The notes beneath the pieces are model-generated. The model did not search any database. It was not told the origin of the DNA and saw only the letters and a list, made by a program, of their open reading frames with translations. A DNA stretch of 51,625 nt from Gnetum montanum (Eukaryota; Streptophyta; Gnetopsida; Gnetales; Gnetaceae): contig MNCI01000271.1 of the NCBI GenBank assembly GCA_015680685.1, forward strand, positions 157,626-209,250, written 5' to 3'. Each line of letters starts with the position of its first letter. The stretch's first letter is position 1. Both the position numbers and the translations under genes were made by a program. Below are positions 22,740 through 32,510 of the stretch, one piece after another.

Positions 22740-23968
22740 AGGATTATTGTTAGGTCCCCCAAAACATGCATGCTTATCTCCGAATTGATCACGATCTTTG
22801 GGGGCTTGTTGCTTTCCAAATTCTTGAGATGATGTTTGGGAATTGGAGCAATTGGTAGGACAAGGGCCCCAAAAGTCACCCCCAAAATTTTTACCTCCTA
22901 ATCTACTAGATCCACCACTTGACCTCCTCCCATGAGAAGTTGCATTAGTGCCACCTTTCTCCTATTTTTTGACCTTCGTATCAACTACCAAACTAGTTGC
23001 CAATTCTAGTGATTCTCTATATTTAGTAATCTTATAGGACTTAATCTCTCATTGGACCCATGGTTTCATGCCATTGAGCAAGAGACAAAACATTGTTTCC
23101 TCATCCAACATTGAGATTTGTAAGATCACTTCCTGGTACTCTCGTAGGTAGTCCTCCAACTTGCTTGGTTGTTGGAGTTCTCTTAGCTTCACCCAAGCTT
23201 GGTCAATAGAAGTGCTTGGGTGGAAGTTTCCAATTAGAGTAGCCTTCAAATCACTCCAAGTGCCCATAGCCTATGAATTGTCCCCACCTTCATTTTACAT
23301 ACAATATCGAGCCACTAGGTTTGAGCAACTCTACCTAGGAACTGAATGGCAATATTGATTTTCATGTCCTCATGATATTCGTTCATTTCAAGGAAACACT
23401 TCATCTCAAAGATGAAAGTATCCAAGAGTTTATCATCATGTTTGCCCTTATACATCTTGGGCTCGTTAGGTCGGAATTTATGGGTCAACCACCTTGAACT
23501 GGATGCCACTGCTTTAGCTTGTATTGCTAATCAGTCTTCGAGCCGCTCATTCTTCAGGTTAAGCTTTTCCACTTGTTTTTGCACAAAAAGCATCCTTTAC
23601 GGGATGTCAGTCATTGAGACTTGAATGTTGTCAACATCACCCATTCGTTCAACTTGATTTTGAAGAACAAAGTTTTGGGCAAAAGATAGTTTCTGCTTTA
23701 CACTAGAATTAAGTTCTTGAAGGTAGGGAACTTCTAACTTGTCAACAAGGTCTTGAACCATCTTGACCTTGTCATCCATAGGTAGATTGTTGAGGATTAC
23801 ACTGTCTACATCTAGGAGTTGTCCCCATAGCTTTTGTACCTTCTCAAGTTCAGAATTCATGTAGTGTGCTTCATCATGCACACAATCAGTCATGTTGTTG
23901 CAAGGGTTGAAGCTAGTAGGAGCATCACCCATGTTGGAGCTCCTCTTGCTCTTCTTCCTTAGTGTCAT
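22740..23968 (-). pseudogene. Gypsy gag, broken
   Basis: The N-terminal part (23,968-23,597) is a long helical segment (VQKLWGQLLDVDSVILNNLP, VKMVQDLVDKLEVPYL). The Retrotrans_gag domain follows in two frames: KFRPNEPKMYKGKHDDK, FIFEMKCFLEMNEYHED, then WSDLKATLIGNFHPSTSIDQ and LRELQQPSKLEDYLREYQEV. The expected CCHC knuckle near 22,770 is degenerate (only ACFGGP remains). Confidence 0.8.
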
Positions 23969-24020
23969 GTCTTACAAACAGTCAAGCAATGAACCACGAA
24001 GCCAACTTGCAATGCACACC

Positions 24021-24036
24021 TTGGGCTCTGATACCA
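24021..24036 (-). promoter_or_regulatory. Primer-binding site of the gypsy element
   Basis: The coding strand reads TGGTATCAGAGCCCAA two bases inside the 5' LTR. This is complementary to the 3' end of initiator tRNA-Met. Confidence 0.9.
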
Positions 24037-24038
24037 AG

Positions 24039-24581
24039 TGTAACAGTCCTTTGGCAAGCATTGTTCAACACTACCCTTGGGTCCTGATTTAGACAAGCAA
24101 ACTAGAGTAGACCCAAGATGGATTACGCCTTAGCAATCATTGGTCCTGCATACACAGCATAACGCATGTCACTCATCATTCATGAGGTTGGGGACATCTT
24201 GAGTACGTCATAGGGAACCAACTACATATATCATATTCAAACCACATCTAGTAGGATCATCAATAATGTCAAACAAGGACTAATGCGTAAGTACTCAATC
24301 AACCCTTGTAGACACCATTAGTAGTGGGGCAACGATGTATGTACAAAGGGGTGCCTCACCCCTAGATCCCTCACAATCTGATACAAGGTTCATCGAGGAA
24401 CCACACCTGGATTATCCAATCTAGACTGCCTACATATTTATGACCATCACAAAATTAGGTCCCATGTAGTTCTACATGATGGTTAAGATAGCATGAAATC
24501 ACAAAGGATCTCCATGCTCCTCCAGCCCCTATTCCGGAGGAAAACAACCTTCAATCCACCAACAAGGCATGTTTTCCTACA
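24039..24581 (-). repeat. 5' LTR of the gypsy element
   Basis: This is a 543-bp partner of 17,912-18,461. It retains canonical TG...CA ends. Confidence 0.9.
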
Positions 24582-25380
24582 CATATTGTCAACTGTATGG
24601 AAATTGTGTCAAAATAATAATGATAATAATAAATCAATAGATCCAAAGCATAAATATTTAAAAAAAAAATACTTGGGTTTCAGTTTTAGGTAGCATTTTG
24701 AACCTAAAGTGGTTAAATCTAGAGTGTTAATTTGGGTCTATGTTAACTGACATTATGCTTTATGATGCTTGATTATGAATTAGCTTTGTTGTTCAACCCT
24801 TGTGACAACATCCCCATGTATCTCAATGAGGAAAAAGATTGTAACCTCCAACTTAACCAACTACAACTCTTTAGTAGTTGCAATTTCTTGAATAAATTAG
24901 TGCAAAATTTATCAACATCAAGCAAGAAAATGCAAAATTCTTTTTCCACATGGCCTAGAGTATAAACATAGTGAGCAAACATGCTTCCATTGTATTTCTG
25001 CTCCTTAAATACATCAAACTTCATATGCAACTCTAGTAGTATATTTCAAACCATATAAACTCTTTGTACCATCTATAGCTTGCGTATTATTTCTTTATTT
25101 GCAAGATGTTTCAAATCATACTAGTTTCATTCTTAGTTGCAGTTGATTTCTCAATGATCAGAGAGAATAAATGACATTACAGTTATCGACTAATTGAGAT
25201 ATAGCAGGCAATAGTTAGTTTTAAAATAATAAAAACAACTAGTTGCATGAAATAGAAAAAATTAATTTAAAAATATATAGCAACTAGTTTTAGCAAAAGC
25301 AAATATTAACCAAAGAGAAAAAAAAACAATGACAATAACAATAAACAACATAGATAAAAGATAAATTGAAAGAACTAGTT
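24582..25380. other. AT-rich intergenic stretch
   Basis: There are only short frames with no recognised domain, and A/T-rich low-complexity sequence at 25,200-25,400. I see no gene. Confidence 0.5.
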
Positions 25381-25395
25381 AAAAAAGTGAAAAAA

Positions 25396-26010
25396 ATTGA
25401 ACAAGAACAATGTACATGTGAGGAATGGGAAGTGGCCATGATCCAACAATAGCTAGATCGGGCTCATGCGTAGAGGGCTAGGGCTTGGCTGAGGTAGGGA
25501 CAATGCCCCTACATGATTTGAAAATTGGTCGCACCATCTCTTAGCATGAGCTTTGATGCCATGTCAGGTGCAGTGGGAAAGATTTGCATCTGGATGGTAA
25601 GGGCAAGGAGGAGGAATGCAGGAGGAAAGTAGAGGAATTCAAGAACTTCCAGGAGGTGACCCATTTTGTGGACTCAGAACGTCATAGGAATACAGTGGAC
25701 ATGATCCATGAGGAGGATAGGGCATTCTGTGAGTGCTTGGGACTCCCCAATTGCTTATAAGGGTGATGTTTTTGGTGGTGGGGCCTTGGTGTGTTTTGGC
25801 TTTACAGTCTAGATGGGCATGTTCTGGCCTCTTAGTCTTGGATTGTCTTTTGCGGGTTGTCTTGTCTAGTTAGCTAGCTGTGATTTGGTGGGGTTGCCTT
25901 CACCCGTTTTTGTTTGTGTGGGTGGTTGGCTAACATTGGGTGCTTCAGGCCATTCTATGTACAATTGTTTATTTTAATTTACTTCTTGAACTTTTTCAAA
26001 AAAAAAAAAA
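25396..26010 (+). mobile_element. 5'-truncated LINE with target-site duplication: 3' module, UTR, poly(A)
   Basis: A direct repeat AAAAAAGTGAAAAAA occurs at 25,381-25,395 and again at the end of the A-tract (about 26,005-26,019), marking a LINE insertion. The insert starts inside the coiled-coil segment (EQEQCTCEEWEVAMIQQ), then the module WLRxGQCPYMI, then KVEEFKNFQEVTHFVDSERH and HEEDRAFCECLGLPNC before a stop near 25,758. A 240-bp 3' UTR and poly(A) follow. This fixes the position of the 3' module at the true end of the element. Confidence 0.8.
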
Positions 26011-26203
26011 GTGAAAAAATAAAGATTTCATGGATTAAAAAATAATAGTATAAAGATATTTTAATCATAATTGAACTCACAACTTTTAACATATAAGTTA
26101 ATGAACTTGTAAATAAACATAGAACATATTAAAAAATATTATAATTATTAAACAAAGAGGAAGTGAGAGAAGATTCAACTAAGTAGGATTTTCAGGAAGA
26201 TTT

Positions 26204-26579
26204 CTAGATTGTTTAATTTTTGTTAAAATAGGCCACAAGCCAAGTGGGTAAAATAGCCTTGATATTGATTAACATTATTAGAATGAATTCTAATTTTGAG
26301 AACTGATATAAATTTTCTATCTACAAAGTTGTCCATTACACAAAACTTCACTATTACCTATCAAACGACACAAAAATCTATTACCTATTCTCCACTAGAT
26401 TGCTTAATTTTTGTTAAAATAGGCCACAAGCCAAGTGGGTAAAATAGCCTTGATATTGATTAACATTATTAGAATGAATTCTAATTTTGAGAACTGATAT
26501 AAATTTTCTATCTACAAAGTTGTCCATTTCACAAAACTTCACTATTACCTATCAAACGACATATTACCTATTCTCCACA
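26204..26579. repeat. Tandem duplication, 191-bp unit, two copies
   Basis: 26,204-26,394 and 26,395-26,579 are nearly identical, both starting CTAGATTG(T/C)TTAATTTTTG. The second copy lacks about 10 bp (CACAAAAATC region). The high identity makes this one of the youngest events in the window. Each unit is AT-rich and non-coding. Bases 26,012-26,203 and 26,580-26,826 around it hold no gene. Confidence 0.85.
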
Positions 26580-26826
26580 TGATTTTTAGAGGTGATTTAA
26601 AAAATCTATTATATTGTATATCTTTCAGTTGTTCTTTCAATCTAATAGAGAAAGTTCTACTAGTTTTGCCAATATAACATTTATCACAAATGCAAAAGAG
26701 TTTATAAACATCATTGTTATTTAGATTTTTTTATCATTGGAGATTTTCTTGTAGGGTTCAAAGACTATTATAATGTCATGTTTTTAAAAAAATTCCAACA
26801 ATTTTCTCAAAATTCTAACAATTTTC

Positions 26827-26843
26827 TTTTTTTTTTTCTTGAG
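26827..26843 (-). mobile_element. Poly(A) tail of the older minus-strand LINE, split off by the younger insertion
   Basis: On the minus strand CTTTTCTCAAG is followed by an A-tract (T-run 26,827-26,837). Removing the plus-strand LINE joins this tail to the 3' UTR that ends at 32,746, completing the minus-strand element of 32,746-36,345. Confidence 0.7.
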
Positions 26844-27119
26844 AAAAGTTTGGGAATGGGTAAACCTTCATCAATTAATTGGGCAGCGAATGGAGCAACA
26901 AGAGCAACAACAGCGACAGAAGCAGCAACAGGAACTGCAGTAGGTGCAGAAACCAGAGCAACCGCAAGCTCAGCAATAGGAGTTGGTGCAGGAACCAGAA
27001 TAGCCAGCCAGCGGGGGGCAGAGCCCTCAGGACGAACATGTCTTGGTCGACGATGGGGGGGGGTCGGTACCTGGAGGCAGCATCGAGGCCCACTCCAGGG
27101 CTAAGGACACCCTGCGCCT

Positions 27120-27769
27120 CTAGGTTACCCAACCCCCTCTTGAGGGGGTCCGAACAATGCAGCAAAGCCTTTCGACCGCTTTGTTTCATGGGGCGCACGT
27201 TCGCGATTGGACCTAATTCGGCGATGGGCCCAGGAGCAGTGGCAGGTGGGGGAAGTCGGGGTCCGCAGCCTGTCCGCGGGCCTCCTACTGTTTATTTTTC
27301 CTTCTCGTCAGACCAGGGATTCGGTTTTGCTGGGGGGCCTGTGGTTTTACAGGGCGAGGGGTCTTGCTCTGACCCCATGGCGTCCCGGAGCCCATCCTGA
27401 GGCCGACCTGTTTATCAGAGCCCCGATTTGGATGCAGGTTTCCGGGATCCTTTGGGAACTCTGGAATCTGGGTTTCCTGCAGAAAATCGCGGGATTCTTC
27501 TGCGAATTTATCGCCTTCGACCGGGTCACGCAATTAATGGAACGCATGGGCTTCGCCCATTTCTGCATCTAGCGTTGGTTGGCGGAGAAGGACCTTATTC
27601 GGGAGGTCGTCTTGGAACTCCCTGGGGGGAAGAAAAACTCCAGGTTGAGTTCGAAAACCTAGAGGCGGTGATAGGACCCAGACGCAGTCTTGGGGCCCAG
27701 GGGAGCAAAACAACCGGCTGCGCACGCTGCGGAAAACTCAGCCATCAAGAAGCGGCCTGTCGGGTGTAG
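27120..27769 (+). pseudogene. LINE ORF1: DUF4283-like domain and CCHC zinc knuckle
   Basis: The first frame (from 27,207) reads DLIRRWAQEQWQVGEVGVRS, LLLFIFPSRQTRDSVLLGGL, WFYRARGLALTPW and MQVSGILWELWNLGFLQKIA, matching the DUF4283-like ORF1 domain. A stop at about 27,570 is followed by EKDLIREVVLELPGGK. After a frameshift the knuckle GCARCGKLSHQEAAC (27,716-27,760; C-x2-C-x4-H-x4-C) is intact and the frame stops at 27,767. The protein would coat LINE RNA. The upstream segment 26,880-26,990 is Gln/Glu-rich (QQEQQQRQKQQQELQ). Confidence 0.75.
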
Positions 27770-27949
27770 GGAGCGAGGTCACAGAGACCAAGGGCCCAGG
27801 CCAGACAAATGTTCGAGGGAGGCGCATGGGTCACAATGGGCCGCAAGGGCTGGATACACCCAACCTCCGACAGATTGCCCCCCCAAAGCTCCCCCCCCCC
27901 AAAAGATGCCCCCCCTCCCCACCCCCTCCACCCACACCCCCAGTCATAC

Positions 27950-28573
27950 ATGAAGTTGTTCAGTTGGAATTGTAGGGGACAGGGTACCCCCTATAAAAGG
28001 AATACCCTACGCAGAATTGTTCATGATGAAGATTGTGATATTGTTTGCCTCCAGGAGACCAAGCTACAGGCAACGGAGTCGCACCTTCTCCACTGGGAAG
28101 GTTGGACCATCCACGTGCACCCCTGTTTGGGCCGAGCCGGTGGACTCGCCATTCTGGCCCACTACGCCATGAATCTCATGGATGCGTCATAGTGGGCCAT
28201 CATTGTCCAGCTCCCCTCACAAGGGGTCTGGTTGACTAATTTTTACGGGGCACAGAACTGGGAGCAGTGGTTACATGAGTTGATCCAGGTGGCGGCGTTG
28301 ATTCCGGACCATCAATCGTGGATCGTGGTGGGGGATTTCAACCAACGCCTCCACCCTTGGGAGAAATTCGGGGGGGCTGCCCCCCCTCCACTAGGGGTGC
28401 ATGAATTCCAAACTTTTCTGGCAACCTTCTCCCTGGTGGACCTGCCCATTGAGAACTGCCATTTCACATGGAGTAATCGGAGGAAAGGCTCGGACCGCGT
28501 CCTCACCCGAATTGATCGGGAATGCGTTAGCACTGACCTCCTCCTCCATTCCTCCATCCGTGTTTCGGGATAG
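27950..28573 (+). pseudogene. LINE ORF2 endonuclease domain
   Basis: The ATG at 27,950 begins KLFSWNCRGQGTPYKRN, the usual start of plant LINE ORF2. The active-site boxes are present in one frame: CLQETK, WIVVGDFNQRLHPW, FTWSNRRKGSDRVLTRIDR, and just beyond, in another frame, SNH in place of SDH. One in-frame stop (28,190-28,192) and the stop at 28,571 break it. It would nick target DNA at AT-rich sites; the TSD here begins in an A-run, consistent with that. Confidence 0.8.
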
Positions 28574-28679
28574 GAGAGGGTCGCCTCAAACCATCGCTCG
28601 CTAACTTGTTCTATCGGGTCGGATAAGCCCTAAGCCCCATGATCATTCCGTTTCGAAGATGCTTGGTTAGCCAAGCCAT

Positions 28680-30001
28680 GGTTGAGGCCGTTGGTGGAGG
28701 ACATTTGGGCAGACTACCGACCTGGCCAGGGGGACCCCCAGAACTTCCTTAAGGATGCCTTACTTTGTCTGAAGTGGGCCATTCGGGCCTTACTTGTGGA
28801 TGATAAGTTCTCCTTTCGAACGGGCCTACAGACGCTCCGAGATCAGCTTGGCCAGATCCAGGCCTGGCAGGAGGTAGGTGAGGATCTGCACGTGGAGAAG
28901 CAACACACATTGCGACAACTCCAATCCCTTGACCTGGAGGAAGAGACATACTGGTAGCAACGCTCCTGGGTCCGATGGATTAGGGAGGGGGACAGACAAA
29001 CCAGATTCTTCTTTGCCATGGCCAAGACACGGGGGGGGGGAGGGCCAGCCACGTTGTCTCCGCAACCAAAACGGAGAGACAATTGATGATCCACAGCGAA
29101 TTGCACAAGAGTTGGCGCAATACTGGGATGTGATCTGGGCCAAGTGCCCCACCAGACCAATCTCGATCCACGTGCTGCGAGTGTTGAGCGAGCATGACAA
29201 CGTACGACTATTGGCCCCGTTCTCCTGGCAGGAACTCACTACTACGATCAACAGCATGCTGGGAGGGAAAGCACATGGTCCTGACGACTGGAGCCTTGAA
29301 TTTCTTAAGACGTTTCTAGATATTGTGGGACCCAATATGCTAGATGCGTTCAATCTCATGCTGACCAAGAGGCAGGTCCGGAGAGAACTCAACTGCTTCC
29401 GCATTGTGTGCATTCCAAAGCAATCTGACGCACATCACCCTGAACACTTCCGCCCTATTGGAGTATGCAACGTACTCATTCAGATGTTCTCCAAGCTTCT
29501 GGTGCATAGGCTTGAATCACTCATGCCCATGCTTGTGGGGATCAACCAGGCGGGTTTCGTACAGGGGTGGGCCATTAGGACCAGATCCTCCTCATGTAGG
29601 AGGTGCTTCATTCGCTTCGAAATTCGGGCTTCCTCAGACTTTGCCTCAAGGTTGACATCACTAAGGCATACAACACACTCAGCTGGGAGGCATTGTAGTC
29701 CATTATGCACCTGAACGGGTTTGATCCGCAGTTCATCCAACTATGCATTCACATGCAGTCCTCGGCCGGTTTCTCCTTTGACGTGGGGGAGGGGGGGTGG
29801 TTCTGGGGCCTCTCAACCCCAGGTAGGGGGCTGAGGCAAGGGGACCCACTCTCACCCCTCCTCTTCATCATTGCCATGGACTTAATGCAACACTACTGCA
29901 GCACATCCGGGGTGGATGGTTTGAACATTGCTGGGGTGGCATGTCGAGCTGAACACTATGCGAATGACATGATGTTGCTCAGTAGGGCGGCGGTCCCGTA
30001 G
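28680..30001 (+). pseudogene. LINE ORF2 reverse transcriptase, YAND instead of YxDD
   Basis: The frames switch, but the motifs are in order: PFSWQELTTTINSMLGGKA, LNCFRIVCIPKQSD, FRPIGVCNVLIQMFSKLLVH, INQAGFVQGWAI, VDITKAYNTLSWEAL (motif A Asp kept), GLRQGDPLSPLLFIIAMDL, then HYANDMMLLS at 29,954-29,983. The first Asp of the catalytic YxDD pair is Asn (AAT). The related LINE at 13,128-13,586 has YTND. Without that Asp the polymerase is not expected to work. Confidence 0.8.
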
Positions 30002-30399
30002 GCATGATGCATCAACGTTGCTCTGTTGCGCCTGGCTACCGAATTGGGGTTGGAAATCAATAGGACCAAATCTTTAGCCCATTTCATTAATGTTGATGAA
30101 CAAGTTAAAAATCGGGTGATACAAATTTTGAACATTCTGCCAGGGACAAGCAATGACACCTAATGGGGCATCCCCCTTTTCCGGTGGGGGTGAACCATGG
30201 CATGGGGCCCGTTGGTGGAAAAAATGGAGAGAAGAATGGGCCACTGGACGAATTGATTCCTAAGCCGCAAAGGGCGCCTGCTTGTGGCAACGGGAATCCT
30301 CATGTCAATCGCTCATTTCGTGGTGGCTATGGCCACCACCCCTAATGCCATCATCAATGCAATTAACACACTAATCCATAGCTTCATTTGGGAGGGGGG

Positions 30400-31620
30400 C
30401 AATGGGGGGAGCAAACTCCACTTGGTCCGTTGAGAACGGGTGGCGTGACCTCGAAACATGGGAGGTTTGGGCATCACGTCCTTCAAGGACGAGCTGATGT
30501 TGGGACAACAACGGTTGGTGCTTCGGTTTACGCACTCGCATATAGAATTGATCCCGTGGATCTGCATCATGAATGCCAAATATTTGCGTTGGGAAACAGG
30601 GGCGTGGGATTCTAGGCCTTGGCAAGTGCTGTGTCGGCACGCACGTGTGATGCAGGCTCGGGGATGGTGGGGCCTCGAGCCACGTGCCCTATTGACCGCC
30701 AAATATCCCAGAATCGCCAGCTGGTAGCGGATCTGGCAAGGGCGACTGTCCAAAAAAATCAAAATCTTTATGTGGTTGCTCAGATGGGACGCGTTGCCCA
30801 TGCGTGCCCTCTTGTGACGGCGCAGGATTCTACAATGCGACACTTGTCCTTCATGCGGCGCTGCTGCAGAGACGGTGCCGCACTTTGCGTTTGCTTGTGA
30901 CTGCATGTGCGCCACGTGGCGCATGGTGACAATGCCCCCCGCGATGTGCCTCACAGGCGACTCTTGGGCCACGCTACTTTTATGGGTAGCGTGGAAAGCA
31001 CAAAACAACACTGTTTTCTTGCAGGGATGGTGCCCCCCCCCCCCCCCACCACGGCTGGTCTCCCAGGCTCTCAATGCATGGAAGGAAATCGAGGCGACGA
31101 TGGGAATCACGTCCACATTTGAATCGGACTGCGCTGTGTTCCAGGAAGACGAAGAGCTCTGGCAGATGGTGACCCAATGTGGTTGGTCTGACCCTCTGCA
31201 ACGACTGGTCGGGGATCCAGATCTCGTAGAGAACGCGTTCTTCTCCAACTAGGCCGATGACTGCACCTTTTTTTGAGGCCGTGAAATCCTGATTACAGAA
31301 TCTTCAATCGCCAGCTATCTAGGTGCCCAGATCGATGGAGAGGTCATTCTGCCTTCTACCTGCGGCCTGCAAGACGCATAAATGTTCTTTGATGGGCATG
31401 TTCCTCGAACTAGGAGCCGATAGGTACCTAGATCTTCCTTGCCTCGCCTCTGGGCCCGGGGTGCAGATCTGGTGGACAAATTTTTTGTCCAATTTGGCAA
31501 TAGCTCCAAGCTACAGGGCCTACACTTTTTTCTGCGCCGTCTCAAGTTGGCTCGCTAGGTCAACCTCCCCCGCTTTTTTAAGGAGGCCCTCTTGCTCAAG
31601 CGCTGCGGCCGCCACTCTGG
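30400..31620 (+). pseudogene. LINE ORF2 C-terminal part: zf-RVT and conserved post-RT segment
   Basis: After RT come the connection (FIWEGGNGGSKLHL, GGLGITSFKDELMLGQQRLV) and the zf-RVT zinc pattern (CPSCGAAAETVPHFAFACDC). A further segment (LGAQIDGEVILPSTCGLQDA, FFDGHVPRT, FVQFGNSSKLQGLHFFLRRL) follows and is repeated in the LINEs at 35,000-35,400, 38,150-38,400 and 40,740-41,030. I do not know a name for this last segment. A C16 run at 31,031 and other homopolymers probably mark slippage. Confidence 0.7.
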
Positions 31621-31839
31621 TTTAATTCTTGCCCTGTGGCGGGGGGCAGAAGGAGGGGGGCAGGACCCGTTGGCCTTTGCCCCCCCACGGGGGGTCTCTT
31701 CGGAACACCCCCCCTCGGCAAGGCCCCAGGACCCTACGATTTTGCCTGGACAGGGGAGCGGTTCGCCCCTCTGGGGCTCCACCTTGAAACGAGGCCGGAG
31801 GACCCAACGGGAGCGACGCCCCCTTGATCGCCCTGACAG

Positions 31840-32510
31840 ACCAGTTCCCCCCCCCCCCCCCCCCCCAAGAGACGTCTGGCCATGGAAACTGGAATGAGGA
31901 GCTTCAGCAGGCTACGCAGGGGGCCGCGGACGAGGCTTGGGAGGTTGAGAGAAAGGAGTGGGAAGCCAAATGGCATGAAGCCCTCGTGCAGGCTCGGGCT
32001 GACCTAGAAGCCCAGTTCTCTGAGCGCGAATAGGAGCGGGTGAGGCAGCAGGACCTCATGGCCAAGGCTGCTAGGGCCCGCCTAATTGACGAAATCTGAG
32101 CCCAAGTGCGGGAAGAGTTGACCCAAGAAGACGTGGCTCAGAGACAACATGAACAGGTGGAGTGGGCAGAGCAGGAGCGGCTTTAAGAGGAGGAGGACCA
32201 GCGACAGTGGCAACTCAACCGAGCTCATGAGCACAACACCCGACAATGGCTAAGAGGGGGGCAATGCCCGTACCTCATTCTTGGCATCAACTGTGAGAGT
32301 TCCTGGGTTGAGCTTAGATGCCATATTCGTCGAACCTCGGCGCGCTTCCATTCGGATGCAGGCACCTCATTGGCAGACAGGAGCCAACAGGAGTTAGCCA
32401 TGCAGGGTATCCAGTAGGCGGCTAGTTTCATGGACACGGAGGACCACTGAAATACTCTGGATATCCTCCATGAACTGGAGTGCCTCAACTGCTCCTATTG
32501 ACGGCTGCCG
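31840..32510 (+). pseudogene. LINE 3' module: coiled coil plus conserved C-P-Y-L-I domain
   Basis: A run of C (31,843-31,866) is followed by a Glu/Gln/Arg-rich helix (EAWEVERKEWEAKWHEALVQ, DLEAQFSERE, REELTQEDVAQRQHEQ), then HNTRQWLRGGQCPYLILGIN, CESSWVELRCHIRR and a second helix (SQQELAMQGIQ..ASFMDTED..LDILHEL). About three stops break the frame. It lies downstream of ORF2 and before the 3' UTR. Four other LINE copies here have the same module. It is either a C-terminal extension of ORF2 or a third ORF. I infer an RNA- or protein-binding role only from the coiled coil. Confidence 0.65.

Larger units (their letters stand above)
17912..24581 (-). mobile_element. Structurally complete Ty3-gypsy retrotransposon (chromovirus)
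   Basis: This minus-strand element of about 6.67 kb has both LTRs (24,039-24,581 and 17,912-18,461), primer-binding site, polypurine tract and the gypsy order gag-protease-RT-RNase H-integrase, ending in a chromodomain relic. The LTR ends are TGTAGG...TTACA-like on the coding strand. Flanks CATAC (left) and CATAT (right) look like a 5-bp target-site duplication with one mismatch. The LTRs differ at many positions (order of a tenth by eye), mostly transitions, so the insertion is old. Every coding part has stops. Confidence 0.9.

Noticed and set aside
27690-27953. Pro-rich 87-codon plus frame
   Set aside because: A shadow frame across the C-rich linker between ORF1 and ORF2 of the LINE.
30313-31248. 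Longest open frame in the window (311 codons, minus strand)
   Set aside because: It is antisense to the zf-RVT region of the plus-strand LINE, has a low-complexity, His/Ser/Arg-rich composition and no domain; G+C-rich sequence makes long chance frames likely.
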